A program made the position numbers and the translations under genes. Shown here piece by piece: positions 50,637 through 59,683 of a stretch of DNA of 64,000 nucleotides. The stretch covers positions 62,001 to 126,000 of the forward strand of contig JANLFY010000008.1 of NCBI GenBank assembly GCA_024653485.1. The letters are read 5' to 3'. Under the pieces are notes generated by a model. That model had not been told where the DNA came from. It saw only the letters and a program-made list of their open reading frames with translations, and searched no databases. The DNA comes from Bacillota bacterium. Lineage in GTDB: Bacteria > Bacillota > SHA-98 > UBA4971. How positions within the stretch are numbered: position 1 is the stretch's first letter; each line of letters starts with the position of its first letter.

Positions 50637-51716
50637 GTGCCACGTGACGACCGCACAGAGGCCGCGACGCCAAGACGGCGTCAGGAGGCGCGAAGACGAG
50701 GCCAGGTGGCGAGAAGCGTCGAGGTAAACTCCGCAGCGATCCTCCTCGCGACGCTCGGAGTGCTCGGCGCGTCTGGAGGGTTCATCTATTCGGGGCTCGG
50801 GGCCTTCATGAGGCATCTTTTGGACGACGCCCTGACGCACCCGGATCTCTCGCCCGAAGGCCTGTACGCCCTCGCTATGGACGCCCTCATCGCAGTGGGG
50901 AAGGCCGCGGGGCCTGCCATGGCTGCCGGGCTTGTGGCGGGGCTAGCGACGAACCTTGCCCAAGTCGGGTTGGTCGTGTCCCTGGAACCGATCGCCCCAA
51001 AGCTCTCGAGGATAGATCCCGCTGCCGGACTGTCCAGGCTCTTTTCGGGGAGGGCCCTCGCGGAACTGATGAAGTCGTGCGCCAAGGTGCTCATAGTAGG
51101 GTACTACGGTTACGTGACCCTTCGACAGGACTATCCGGCGCTCGTCGCTACAGGCGTCATGGAACCCGGGCAGATCCTCGCGACCGTGGGGAACCTGGGG
51201 TTGCGGCTCGGCTTTCGCGTGGGCATCGCCCTCGCGGTGCTGGCTGCGATGGACTATGCGTATCAAAGGTGGGAGTTCGAGAAGAGCATCAGGATGACCA
51301 AGCAAGAAGTGAAGGAGGAGCTCAGGCAAACGGAAGGAGATCCAATGCTCAGGGCGAGGATCCGCGCGCGGCAGCGTCAGATCGCGATGCACAGGATGAT
51401 GCAGGAGGTCCCAAAGGCGGATGTCGTGGTCACCAACCCGGTGCACCTTGCCGTGGCGCTGAAGTACGACCCAGGCACGATGAAGGCACCGAAGGTCGTG
51501 GCCAAGGGAGCGAGGCTGCTTGCCCAGAGGATAAGGGATCTCGCGGCGGCGAACGGCGTTCCGATCGTCGAGAACAAGCCTCTGGCCCAAGCCCTGTACA
51601 AGGCGGTGGAAATAGGTCGCGAGATCCCGGCGCACTTGTACAAGGCGGTCGCGGAGATCCTCGCGTACGTATACTACCTCGACAAGAGGGCAGGGCGCAC
51701 CGGCCGGTGGAGGTGA
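50637..51716 (+). CDS. flhB: Flagellar export switch protein FlhB with NPVH site
   Basis: FlhB sits on the export gate and its cytoplasmic domain self-cleaves to switch substrate class. It starts DDRTEAATPRRRQEARRRGQVARS, has four membrane helices, the MTKQEVKEELRQTEGDP segment and the cleavage region VVVTNPVHLAVALKYDP. The canonical NPTH tetrad is NPVH here (Asn267-Pro268-Val269-His270). The Asn and Pro that flank the scissile bond are kept. It starts three bases after fliR. Length (359 aa) is normal. Confidence 0.94.
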   Translation: MPRDDRTEAATPRRRQEARRRGQVARSVEVNSAAILLATLGVLGASGGFIYSGLGAFMRHLLDDALTHPDLSPEGLYALAMDALIAVGKAAGPAMAAGLVAGLATNLAQVGLVVSLEPIAPKLSRIDPAAGLSRLFSGRALAELMKSCAKVLIVGYYGYVTLRQDYPALVATGVMEPGQILATVGNLGLRLGFRVGIALAVLAAMDYAYQRWEFEKSIRMTKQEVKEELRQTEGDPMLRARIRARQRQIAMHRMMQEVPKADVVVTNPVHLAVALKYDPGTMKAPKVVAKGARLLAQRIRDLAAANGVPIVENKPLAQALYKAVEIGREIPAHLYKAVAEILAYVYYLDKRAGRTGRWR

Positions 51717-51725
51717 CGTGGCTAA

Positions 51726-53804
51726 ATGGCGGTAGGACGAGTTCAGGGCGTGACAATGGACAGGCTGTCGAGGCACAGCGATGTGTTGGTGGCCGTGGCG
51801 GTGGTCGTCATCCTCGTGATGATGATAGTGCCCGTGCCCACGTTCATCCTCGACGTGCTCCTGACCTTCAACATCACGCTCTCTCTCGTGGTGCTCCTGC
51901 TGACCATGTACACCCGCGACGCCTTGGAGTTCTCGTCGTTTCCTTCACTGCTCCTGGTGGCCACGTTGTTCCGGCTTGCCCTCAACGTATCGTCGACGCG
52001 GTTGATTCTGTTGCACGGCTATGCGGGCAGGGTCATCGAGGCGTTCGGCAACTTCGTCGTAGGCGGCAATTACGTGGTGGGCATGGTAGTCTTCATCATC
52101 CTGGTGGTCATCCAGTTCGTGGTGATCACGAACGGCGCGGGCCGCGTGGCCGAGGTGGCGGCGAGGTTCACTCTCGACGCGATGCCGGGCAAGCAGATGT
52201 CCATCGACGCCGACCTCAACGCCGGCCTCATCGACGAGCAGACTGCCAGGGCCAGAAGGCGGGCGATAGAGCTCGAGGCGGACTTCTACGGCGCCATGGA
52301 CGGCGCCAGCAAGTTCGTGCGCGGCGATGCCGTAGCCGGCATCATCATCACCCTTGTGAACATCTTGGGCGGCGTGGTCATCGGCATGATTCAGCTGCGG
52401 ATGCCGGCCATGCAGGCTCTTCAGACGTTCGCGCTCCTGACGGTGGGGGACGGTCTGGTATCGCAGATACCCGCCCTTCTGATCTCCACTGCGACGGGCA
52501 TCATCGTCACCCGGGCCGCAGCGCAGTCGAATTTCGGCCAGGAGGTCACGACACAGCTGCTCGCCCAACCCAGAGCGGTGGCCGTTGCCGCGGGAATGCT
52601 CGTGCTCTTCGGCATGGTGCCGGGCCTCCCGAAAGCGCCCTTTTTCTTGCTAGCGGCTGCGGCAGGCGCGCTTTCGTACGCCATGGCCGGCGCGGAGCGG
52701 GCCAGGGCGAAGGGCGAGGAAGAGGCCGAGAAAGCGCCGCCAGCGCCAAAGCAGCCCGAGAACGTAATGTCTCTCCTGGCGGTGGATCCCCTCGAGCTCG
52801 AGATAGGGTACGGCCTCGTTTCCCTTGCCGACGAGAACCAGGGTGGAAACCTGCTGGAACGGGTTACCATGGTGAGGCGCCAGGTCGCAGTGGATCTAGG
52901 GCTCGTGCTCCCTCACATCCGGATCAGAGACAACATACAGCTCCGGCCGTCCGGGTACGCCATCAAGATCCGCGGCGTCGAAGTCGCGCGGGGAGAGGTC
53001 ATGTTGGGGTACTGTCTCGCGATGAACCCCGGCATCGTCGTGGAACCCGTCCCCGGCATCGAGACCATCGAGCCCGCGTTCGGGCTCTCCGCTCTCTGGG
53101 TGCCTGAACAGGACCGGGAGAGGGCGGAGATGGCAGGCTACACCGTGGTCGATCCAACGTCAGTGATAGTGACGCACCTCACCGAGGTCATCCGCCGTCA
53201 TGCGGCGGAGATACTTAGCAGGCAGGACACGGCGAACTTGATCGAAAACGTGAGAAAGACGGAGCCTGCCGTTGTGGAGGAGCTCATCCCCGGTCTGATG
53301 ACGGTGGGGGAGGTCCAGAAGGTGCTGCAGAACCTCCTGAGGGAGGGGGTGCCGATCCGAAACGTGGCGACGATTCTCGAGGCCCTTGGCGACCACGCGC
53401 GGGAGACGCGGGACACGGAAGTCCTCACCGAATACGCCAGAGCGGCCCTCGCCCGCATGATATGCAGGCAGTATCGCAACGTCGACGGAGAGCTCGTGGT
53501 GGCGACGATCGACCCGGAAATCGAGGAGGAGATAACGAGGTCCGTCGAAAGTCGCGGCGCGGTCGAGTCACCTGCGCTCGAACCAAGGCTGGTGCATGCT
53601 GTGGTGCGCGCAGTGTCCCGAGCGGTGGAGAGAATGGCACAGGAAGGTTACCAGCCAATCCTGATCACGAAACCTGGTGTGCGGCCGTATCTAAGGAGAA
53701 TGGTGGAAAGGGTGCTGCCGGACGTCGTCGTTCTATCGTACAACGAGATCACCAGGGACCAAAAGGTTAGGTCTGTCGGGACGGTGAGCCTGAATGAGAA
53801 TTAA
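51726..53804 (+). CDS. flhA: Flagellar export protein FlhA
   Basis: FlhA is the nonameric export-gate ion channel and chaperone-docking platform. The N-terminal eight-helix part has VPTFILDVLLTFNITLSLVVLL, FPSLLLVATLFRLALNVSSTRLIL and the conserved cytoplasmic FHIPEP-type loop (RFTLDAMPGKQMSIDADLNAGLIDE). The C-terminal domain has DNIQLRPSGYAIKIRGVEVARGE and ends near VLSYNEITRDQKVRSVGTV. At 692 aa it is complete. Its stop overlaps flhF by 11 bases. Confidence 0.96.
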   Translation: MAVGRVQGVTMDRLSRHSDVLVAVAVVVILVMMIVPVPTFILDVLLTFNITLSLVVLLLTMYTRDALEFSSFPSLLLVATLFRLALNVSSTRLILLHGYAGRVIEAFGNFVVGGNYVVGMVVFIILVVIQFVVITNGAGRVAEVAARFTLDAMPGKQMSIDADLNAGLIDEQTARARRRAIELEADFYGAMDGASKFVRGDAVAGIIITLVNILGGVVIGMIQLRMPAMQALQTFALLTVGDGLVSQIPALLISTATGIIVTRAAAQSNFGQEVTTQLLAQPRAVAVAAGMLVLFGMVPGLPKAPFFLLAAAAGALSYAMAGAERARAKGEEEAEKAPPAPKQPENVMSLLAVDPLELEIGYGLVSLADENQGGNLLERVTMVRRQVAVDLGLVLPHIRIRDNIQLRPSGYAIKIRGVEVARGEVMLGYCLAMNPGIVVEPVPGIETIEPAFGLSALWVPEQDRERAEMAGYTVVDPTSVIVTHLTEVIRRHAAEILSRQDTANLIENVRKTEPAVVEELIPGLMTVGEVQKVLQNLLREGVPIRNVATILEALGDHARETRDTEVLTEYARAALARMICRQYRNVDGELVVATIDPEIEEEITRSVESRGAVESPALEPRLVHAVVRAVSRAVERMAQEGYQPILITKPGVRPYLRRMVERVLPDVVVLSYNEITRDQKVRSVGTVSLNEN

Positions 53805-55200
53805 GAGATACGTTGCCCGCACGATACAGGAAGCCCTCGACACCGTGCGCGAGGACCTCGGACCCGACGCCGTGATACTCCATACGCGCAAGGCTCGCAG
53901 AGGGAAGATCGCGGGATTGCTTGGAGGAGAGAGGTTCGAGGTCATTGCCGCGCTGGACGTGAACGTTCCCGAGGCAGGCCGGTCGGCCGGTATGGGACGC
54001 ACGACCATCGGGACCAGGGGAGTCGTCGGCACGCACGCGGGCGCAACGCCGGCGAGCGGGCAGACACCAGAGGGAAGCCCGTCGAGCGGAAGGGTCGTGG
54101 CTGGTCGCACTGTCGGCAGTGCCAACAAGAGGAACTCGGCACGCTCGGATGGAGGCGCCGTCCGGCGAGCCAGCCCGCGTGAAGTCACGGAGCGCGAGGG
54201 AAACGACTTCCCCGAGTGGCCCCGGCCGGTGGCGACGGCGGCCGCCGGGCGCGCCTATGAGAGCACCCCTGCGGCGCGGCTCGTGGAAATCCACGAACGT
54301 CTTCTCGACATGGACCTTGATCCCGATCTCGCGCAGGCGCTCGTCCAGGCCGCAAAGATGAAGTGGCGTGAGGCGCAAGTGGCCGGGAAGTCCGCGTACG
54401 AACTGGTGCTCGACCTCATCACCGCTATGCTTCCGGTGGCGGGGGGAGTCGCGCTCACTCCCGGATCACGCAGGGTCGTTGCCTTGGTGGGACCCACGGG
54501 CGTGGGGAAGACCACGACCCTCGCGAAAGTGGCGGCTCTCACCGCGCTCTTCGGCAAGAAGAAAGTGGCCTTCATCACCGCCGACACCTACAGGATAGCC
54601 GCTGTGGAGCAGCTCCGCACGTACGCCGAGATAATAAGGGTTCCGTGTGAGGTGGTGTACACGCCCTCAGAGATGCGTCAAGCTCTCGCGTCTCACGATG
54701 GGTGTGATCTCGTGCTCATCGATACCGCCGGGAGGAACCCCAGGAGCAGCATGCACATGGCCGAGCTCAGAGCATTTCTCGAGGCGGCGCAGGTGGACGA
54801 GACGCACCTCGTCCTGAGCATGACCACGAGGCCGCGCGACCTTCTCGAGACAGTGGAAAGGTTCAGTCCATGCGGCGTGAACAGGCTCATCTTCTCCAAG
54901 CTGGACGAGACCTTACGCCTTGGCCCGATCCTCGGGGTGACGAGTGCCGTGAAGCTGCCGATCTCATACGTGACCTACGGGCAGAATGTGCCCGAGGACA
55001 TCGAGGTTGCGGACGCTGCCCAACTCGCTCGGTGGATCCTTGATGGGGGAGTCGGGGACATCGAAGGCAGCGCGCGAAGCGACACGAGGAACGGCGGGGC
55101 CGGCACGCGTGCCGGCGCGGAAGACGTTGCGGGTGCGGGTGTTGCGGGTGTAGAGACGGATTCGTCGCGAGACAGATTCAAGGGAATGGGTGGGAAGTGA
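53794..55200 (+). CDS. flhF: Flagellar placement GTPase FlhF
   Basis: FlhF is an SRP-family GTPase that sets flagellar site and number. It has the basic N-terminus with MRIKRYVARTIQEALDTVREDLGPDAVILHTRK, a low-complexity region, the helical N domain, and the G domain: G1 GPTGVGKTTTLAKVAAL (about residue 232), FITADTYRIAAVEQLRTYAEI, DTAGRNPRSS and KLDE, then VTYGQNVPEDIEVADA. The C-terminus carries an extra Gly/Ala-rich tail. It overlaps flhA and leads directly into flhG. Confidence 0.95.
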   Translation: MRIKRYVARTIQEALDTVREDLGPDAVILHTRKARRGKIAGLLGGERFEVIAALDVNVPEAGRSAGMGRTTIGTRGVVGTHAGATPASGQTPEGSPSSGRVVAGRTVGSANKRNSARSDGGAVRRASPREVTEREGNDFPEWPRPVATAAAGRAYESTPAARLVEIHERLLDMDLDPDLAQALVQAAKMKWREAQVAGKSAYELVLDLITAMLPVAGGVALTPGSRRVVALVGPTGVGKTTTLAKVAALTALFGKKKVAFITADTYRIAAVEQLRTYAEIIRVPCEVVYTPSEMRQALASHDGCDLVLIDTAGRNPRSSMHMAELRAFLEAAQVDETHLVLSMTTRPRDLLETVERFSPCGVNRLIFSKLDETLRLGPILGVTSAVKLPISYVTYGQNVPEDIEVADAAQLARWILDGGVGDIEGSARSDTRNGGAGTRAGAEDVAGAGVAGVETDSSRDRFKGMGGK

Positions 55201-55201
55201 G

Positions 55202-56080
55202 ATGAACGACCAGGCGAGAGGCCTTCGCGACATGGCGCGGAGCGGGACCGAGCTGTCGTCGGGTGTACCCCGGGTCATAGCAGTCACCAGTGGAAAAGGC
55301 GGGGTCGGCAAGACGAGCATCGTGCTGAACACCTCGATTGCGCTAGCCTCAGCGGGGTCACGTGTGGTTGTGCTCGACGCCGACCTCGGCCTAGGCAACA
55401 TCGATGTCATGCTGGGCATAGTCTCCCGGTACAACCTGGCGCACGTGGCAGCGGGGGAAGTGAGCCTCGCTGACATAGCGGTGTCGGGGCCTGGCGGAAT
55501 AAAGATAATCCCGTGCGGCTCAGGCGTGACCTCTCTCTTGCGTCTTCCAGAGTCGGAGCGGGCGGTCCTGGTGTCAGCGCTGGCGGCCCTCGAGAATGAG
55601 GCGGACTTCATAGTCGTCGATACCGGGGCCGGACTCTCCCCGGGCGTGGTCGGGTTCCTCGCCGCGGTAGAGGAGGTAGTCGTGGTCACGACGCCGGAGC
55701 CGACGTCCATAGCGGACGCGTACGCCACCGTGAAGGTGGTGTCATGCGAAAACCCCGCGGCTCCCGTGATGCTCGTGGTGAACATGGCGCGGGATCTGCA
55801 GGAAGCGGAAGATGCGGCCGAGAAGATAACCTTGGTTGCCAAGAGGTTTCTTTCGGTGAACGTCAAGCTGCTGGGGTTCGTGCCGAGGGACCAGCTCGTG
55901 ACGAAAGCGGTCATGCAGCAGGTTCCGTTCGTGGTTAGATATCCGTCGTGCCCCGCTTCGCGCGCCGTGGGCGAGATCGCTGAAAGGTTGCAGAGCAAGC
56001 GGCTGGAGGGGTCCTCTTTCAGAGGCTTTGTCGGACAGGGTCTTGTGGGGTTCCTTGGGAGGATAGCTGCGCGATCATGA
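55202..56080 (+). CDS. flhG: MinD-like flagellar number ATPase FlhG
   Basis: FlhG (YlxH) is the MinD-family ATPase that works with FlhF to limit flagellar number. The deviant Walker A motif is AVTSGKGGVGKTSIVLNTSIALA (about residues 32-54). Switch segments VVLDADLGLGNIDVMLGI and FIVVDTGAGLSPGVVGFL follow. A C-terminal region near AARS could be the membrane-targeting helix. The ATG at 55202 has GGGAAGTGAG upstream and starts one base after the flhF stop. Confidence 0.93.
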   Translation: MNDQARGLRDMARSGTELSSGVPRVIAVTSGKGGVGKTSIVLNTSIALASAGSRVVVLDADLGLGNIDVMLGIVSRYNLAHVAAGEVSLADIAVSGPGGIKIIPCGSGVTSLLRLPESERAVLVSALAALENEADFIVVDTGAGLSPGVVGFLAAVEEVVVVTTPEPTSIADAYATVKVVSCENPAAPVMLVVNMARDLQEAEDAAEKITLVAKRFLSVNVKLLGFVPRDQLVTKAVMQQVPFVVRYPSCPASRAVGEIAERLQSKRLEGSSFRGFVGQGLVGFLGRIAARS

Positions 56081-56113
56081 GCCTCCGCCTCAGCGGAGGA
56101 GCGGCTCGGGGGG

Positions 56114-56788
56114 ATGGCCGCCGTGGAAGTCGAGGACGTGCTCAAAGTCAACCAAAGGGTGACGCTGGTGGTGCCGGACGGACGCAACGCAGGCAGCTAC
56201 CCTAGCCGCGTTGAGGACATCGGGCTTGACGCTATAGTGGTGGCGGCTCCGACACACAAGGGTGTGGTGCTCAAGCTCGAGGAAGGCGAGGCAGTCCGCA
56301 TCCAGGCGGTGCGCGAAGATGGGGTGTACAAGGCTGACACCGTCGTAGAAGCTGTGATCACATACCCGTTTCCCATGATCCAGTTGGCGAAACCCTCGGA
56401 GGTAGTGCGCGAGCAGAGAAGGAAGTACGCGCGAGCGGACGTGTCGCTTCCGGCGAGGTACCGTTGCCTCGGCCCTATGGACAATGGGCGGCTCGCCCCT
56501 CACAAAGGCACGGTGACGAACGTATCCGGCGGCGGCGCTCTCATCGTGACGTGGCAGTCCAGGCCCGATCTTCGGATCGGGTCCGAGGTCGACGTGGAAT
56601 TGGAGCTTCCTTGCGGCAAGATCGCCGTAAGAGGGGTCGTGGTGAGGATGTCAACGGGCCAAACGGAGGCCGGGATGGTTCAAGAGATGGCGGTGGAGTT
56701 CAGGGAGATCGACGAGAGGCAACGCGACGCGCTAGCCAGGTACGTCTTGCAGCGGCAACTCGAACTTCGCCGCAAGGGGTTGTTGTGA
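56114..56788 (+). CDS. PilZ-domain flagellar brake protein (YcgR-like)
   Basis: The protein should bind cyclic-di-GMP and slow the motor or alter export. An N-terminal YcgR-type beta domain (about residues 1-95) is followed by a PilZ domain with the binding residues in REQRRKYARADVSLPARY (RxxxR) and TNVSGGGALI (NxSxxG). Placement inside the flagellar locus, before the sigma factor, matches Bacillus YpfA/DgrA-like brakes. The ATG follows CGGGGGG. Confidence 0.9.
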   Translation: MAAVEVEDVLKVNQRVTLVVPDGRNAGSYPSRVEDIGLDAIVVAAPTHKGVVLKLEEGEAVRIQAVREDGVYKADTVVEAVITYPFPMIQLAKPSEVVREQRRKYARADVSLPARYRCLGPMDNGRLAPHKGTVTNVSGGGALIVTWQSRPDLRIGSEVDVELELPCGKIAVRGVVVRMSTGQTEAGMVQEMAVEFREIDERQRDALARYVLQRQLELRRKGLL

Positions 56789-56792
56789 CGCC

Positions 56793-57590
56793 GTGGCTAC
56801 CGAAGAGCTTTGGAATCAGTACAAATTCGCGGGAGATCCCGAGGCCAAGCATGGCCTCATCTCCCATTACCTGCCGATGGTCCCGATCCTCGCTGGTAGG
56901 ATGGCGATGAAGCTCTCGGCGGTGGTTGGGTACGAGGACCTGGTGGGCTGGGGAGTCATTGGGCTCATCGAGGCGGTTGAGAAGTTCGATCCCGGCCGGG
57001 GCGTGAAATTCGAGACTTACGCGACGACCCGTATCAAGGGCGCCATGGCGGACGGGATGAGAGAGGCGGACTGGGTGCCGAGGTCCGTGCGGCAGAACGC
57101 AAGGCGCATCGCGCGTGTGTATGCCAGCCTCGAGAAAGAGCTGGGGAGGGCGGCAACCGATGAGGAGGTCGCGGCGGAAATGGGGGTCAGCCTGGAGGAG
57201 TTTCAGAGGATGGTGGCGGACGCCTCGCGCGGCGCAGTTCTGTCCCTTGACGAGATGATTCAGATGAGCGAGAACGGTCGCCACGTGACCTTGCTGGATG
57301 CCGTCCCGGACATGGAAACCCCCGACCCGCTCGCCGTGTGTGAGGTGGAGGATCTCAAGGAGCGGCTCGCCAGGGCCATCGACGAGCTGCCCGAGCGGGA
57401 GAGGCTCGTGGTGACCTTGCACTACTACGATGAGCTGACAGTAAAGGAGATAGCTGAGATACTGGGTGTTTCTGAGGGGCGGGTCTCGCAACTCCACACC
57501 CGTGCAGTCCTTAGGCTTAGGTCGCGTTTGGCGCCCGGTGAGGCAAGTGACACGAAGGTAGCGGGCGGGACCAGGCGAGCTCATGGCTGA
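56793..57590 (+). CDS. fliA: RNA polymerase sigma factor FliA/WhiG/SigD family
   Basis: This is a group 3 sigma-70 factor for late flagellar genes. Region 2 contains HYLPMVPILAGRMAMKLSAVVGYEDLVGWGVIGLIEAVEKFDPGRGVKFETYATTRIKGAMADGMREADWVPRSVR, region 3 follows, and region 4 is ELPERERLVVTLHYYDELTVKEIAEILGVSEGRVSQLHTRAVLRLR. The GTG start lies four bases after the PilZ gene. At 265 aa it is complete. No FlgM anti-sigma gene is in the window. Confidence 0.96.
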   Translation: MATEELWNQYKFAGDPEAKHGLISHYLPMVPILAGRMAMKLSAVVGYEDLVGWGVIGLIEAVEKFDPGRGVKFETYATTRIKGAMADGMREADWVPRSVRQNARRIARVYASLEKELGRAATDEEVAAEMGVSLEEFQRMVADASRGAVLSLDEMIQMSENGRHVTLLDAVPDMETPDPLAVCEVEDLKERLARAIDELPERERLVVTLHYYDELTVKEIAEILGVSEGRVSQLHTRAVLRLRSRLAPGEASDTKVAGGTRRAHG

Positions 57591-57757
57591 GCGTTCGACT
57601 CGGTGCTCGAGTAGATGCGGTACCGATAAGGCTCGCCGGGCGCGAGTGGCCGACTGACCGGACGCGCAGGATGGATTCTTGGCAGGCTCGGGCGCGCGTG
57701 CCTTGACTCGAGGATTGCGACTTTGCCATAAACACGCGACCGAAGGGGGTGACGAGG

Positions 57758-58282
57758 ATGTCCGTGCGTTCCGTCGACGTCCAGCACGCGGTGGCGCGGG
57801 CTACGGAGGCCGAACGAGTCCAACGCGTGCAGAACGACGTGGGCGCCGCAGGGCAGCAGGCTTTTGCGGCGGAGCTCTCGAAGCGCGCTGAGGAGAAGTC
57901 CACGAGAGTGACATCGTCGCCCAGGTCCGAAGAGGAGGCAATCCGGGACGAGAAGGAAAGGCGCCGTCGCGGTTCGCGGAACGGCGAGTCCGGCGAGGAG
58001 CGGGCGGGGCGAGAGCGTGGCGCGGGAAGCAGCGCGCCGGACGGCGCTCCAGGAGCTGGGATCGCGACAGGCGCTGACGCCGCCGTAGGCTCTGGAGCCG
58101 CCGTAGGCTCTGGAGCCGCCGTAGGCTCTGGAGCTGCCGCAGGCTCTGGAGCTGGTGCTGGAGCTAGAGTGGAAGCCGGTGGCGGAGCGCGGGCTGCCGG
58201 AACCCCCGCGGCAAGGCACAGCCGGGACGGGACGGGCGGTGAACCCGTGATGCCAGGGAGAATAATCGACGTGGAGGTTTAG
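57758..58282 (+). CDS. Flagellar-locus protein of unknown function with AAVGSG repeats
   Basis: I do not recognise a characterised family. The N-terminal 50 residues (SVRSVDVQHAVARATEAERVQRVQNDV, then QQAFAAELSKRAEEKSTRV) look like the small helical protein that many Bacillota carry after the motility sigma gene. The rest is charged, then Gly/Ala/Ser repeats from an 18-bp DNA repeat, and a short end PGRIIDVEV. The ATG at 57758 follows GGGGGTGACGAGG. It is 170 bases after fliA and directly before the DUF6115 gene. Confidence 0.65.
   Translation: MSVRSVDVQHAVARATEAERVQRVQNDVGAAGQQAFAAELSKRAEEKSTRVTSSPRSEEEAIRDEKERRRRGSRNGESGEERAGRERGAGSSAPDGAPGAGIATGADAAVGSGAAVGSGAAVGSGAAAGSGAGAGARVEAGGGARAAGTPAARHSRDGTGGEPVMPGRIIDVEV
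58079..58150 (+). repeat. 18-bp tandem repeat, four units
   Basis: Units of the type GCCGCCGTAGGCTCTGGA repeat exactly three times and once with substitutions. They encode Ala-Ala-Val-Gly-Ser-Gly in frame. Confidence 0.88.
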
Positions 58283-58285
58283 AGC

Positions 58286-59149
58286 GTGCAGAGTCCGATG
58301 CTATCTCAGGTGCCGTGGGACATCCTCGTCGCGGCACTCATGTGTGTGGCCGGAATACTGTTCATAGCCTTTTCCTTCGGGATGACGCTGGGAGAGCGCC
58401 GCGTGCAAGCCATCCTGGAGGGACGCGGTAATGATGGAACGGACCGATCCCGGGACGGACGCGGGGCAGGGGAACGGCACCGAGGCCGTGACAAGGGCGC
58501 AAGGGAGACAAGAGTCTCGCCCGCAGGCCCCGACGATGCTACTCGTGACGCAACTCGCGCAATAGAGGAAGCTGCGGCAAGGGCAATACAGGATCTCGAG
58601 GCCAAGGCTGAGGCCGCCGCCCGGCTCCTCGACGAGGCGGAGGACAGGATCAAGCAACTGAAGGCAACTGTTGCGGCGCTCGAGCGCGAAGCCAGACAAG
58701 GCGGCAAGCTGGAGGCCGCCTCATCACCTGTGCCTCCGCGTGCGCCGATTATCGCTGGCGCTGCGCAGGGACAGGAGGCTTGCCACGCTGATGAAGGCGT
58801 CATCGGTATCGCCGTAGACGTGGGCGAAGACGCGACCGCGGGATCTGCCGCGAGCACAGAGCCGGGGGCGGGAGCGCACCCGGAAGCGAGCGCGACACCG
58901 GATGCAGCTCGTGCTGAGGTGGCAGGAACTGGAGCGAGCCAGGGGGCGACAGGCGCTATCGGGGTTTCCGAGAGACACGCTCTAGTGCTGCACCTTGCCG
59001 ACCAAGGTCTGACCCTGCCTGAGATCGCGAGACGGGCGGGGATAGGCCGCGGTGAGGCTCAGCTTGTCCTGGATCTACACGGCAAGGAGTGTCGGTCAAA
59101 CCCGGTGGAGGCGTCCGGTCCTGGACCTCTTCCAGGATGCGGATCATAG
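58286..59149 (+). CDS. Membrane-anchored DUF6115-type flagellar-locus protein
   Basis: The protein has one N-terminal membrane helix (ILVAALMCVAGILFIAFSFGMTLG), a charged linker, a coiled-coil (AIQDLEAKAEAAARLLDEAEDRIKQLKATVAALEREA), an Ala/Gly-rich stretch, and a C-terminal HTH-like segment HALVLHLADQGLTLPEIARRAGIGRGEAQLVLDL. That end is the DUF6115 signature common after fliA in clostridia. Function is unknown. GGAGGTTTAGAG precedes the GTG at 58286. It is the last gene of the flagellar locus; no clear terminator follows. Confidence 0.78.
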   Translation: MQSPMLSQVPWDILVAALMCVAGILFIAFSFGMTLGERRVQAILEGRGNDGTDRSRDGRGAGERHRGRDKGARETRVSPAGPDDATRDATRAIEEAAARAIQDLEAKAEAAARLLDEAEDRIKQLKATVAALEREARQGGKLEAASSPVPPRAPIIAGAAQGQEACHADEGVIGIAVDVGEDATAGSAASTEPGAGAHPEASATPDAARAEVAGTGASQGATGAIGVSERHALVLHLADQGLTLPEIARRAGIGRGEAQLVLDLHGKECRSNPVEASGPGPLPGCGS

Positions 59150-59443
59150 CTACATCCCGATGATCTCACAAGACAGTTCCGCAGTAACGATCTTGTGCGG
59201 TGCCAAGGCAAGTTCAACGCTGCCGTCCTCGAATGCTTCCGCCCAAGGGTGTGGTGAATTCCTGAGCTTCCCGCCATAGGGCAGCAGTCTCCCATGAGCC
59301 CTGGTACGGGGCGATCGCGTATCGAAATTCATGAACTCCCAAGCTCCCAAGCACCGCGCGTCTGGTGTCTCGTAGGGTGGTCCGGCATGCCCACCGCGCG
59401 TGACCAAGTCGTCCCTTTTTCGTCTGAACTCCACCTCAATCAC
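59150..59443 (-). pseudogene. Possible remnant of a glycoside-hydrolase C-terminus
   Basis: A minus-strand frame of 97 codons ends in HGRLLPYGGKLRNSPHPWAEAF, then VELALAPHKIVTAEL, which resembles the final beta-sandwich of glycoside hydrolases, where a phrase like LxPhEIxTLxL is common. There is no ribosome site and an in-frame stop lies just upstream (about 59455-59460), so it could be a 5'-truncated relic. It is the only gene-like content in the 577 bases between the flagellar locus and the LacI gene. Confidence 0.2.
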
Positions 59444-59595
59444 AGGCCGTTCGCGCCCTCACATGTCCTCCGTGCCGTGCCGCGGTTACATGCCACGCAA
59501 AGAAAACCCTCTCCGGCTAGCCGATGGTGACAAGTTGCGGTGATGTCGTGCGTACCAAGGTTCCCTTCCCACATCTCTACTACTAGGAGACTGTG

Positions 59596-59608
59596 ATAAA
59601 CGTTTTAT
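59596..59608 (+). promoter_or_regulatory. LacI-family operator candidate 1
   Basis: ATAAACGTTTTAT is a near-palindrome with the core AAACGTTT. It lies about 120 bases before the LacI gene, with its core 88 bases from that of the second site. Confidence 0.45.
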
Positions 59609-59683
59609 AAACTTTCTTCCATGGTGCCCAATGCATAGAAGGATTTTGGCCACGCGTGTAGTATTATCCGTACCAGAGCATGA

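Noticed and set aside
51077-53107. A 676-codon open frame on the plus strand overlapping flhB and flhA
   Set aside because: It is a shifted frame of two clearly conserved genes; its product is Arg/Gly/His-rich with no motif, as expected of a shadow in GC-rich DNA.
58079-58150. Regular repeats considered as a CRISPR array or mobile-element end
   Set aside because: The units are contiguous without spacers and stay in frame within a gene, so they are a coding tandem repeat.
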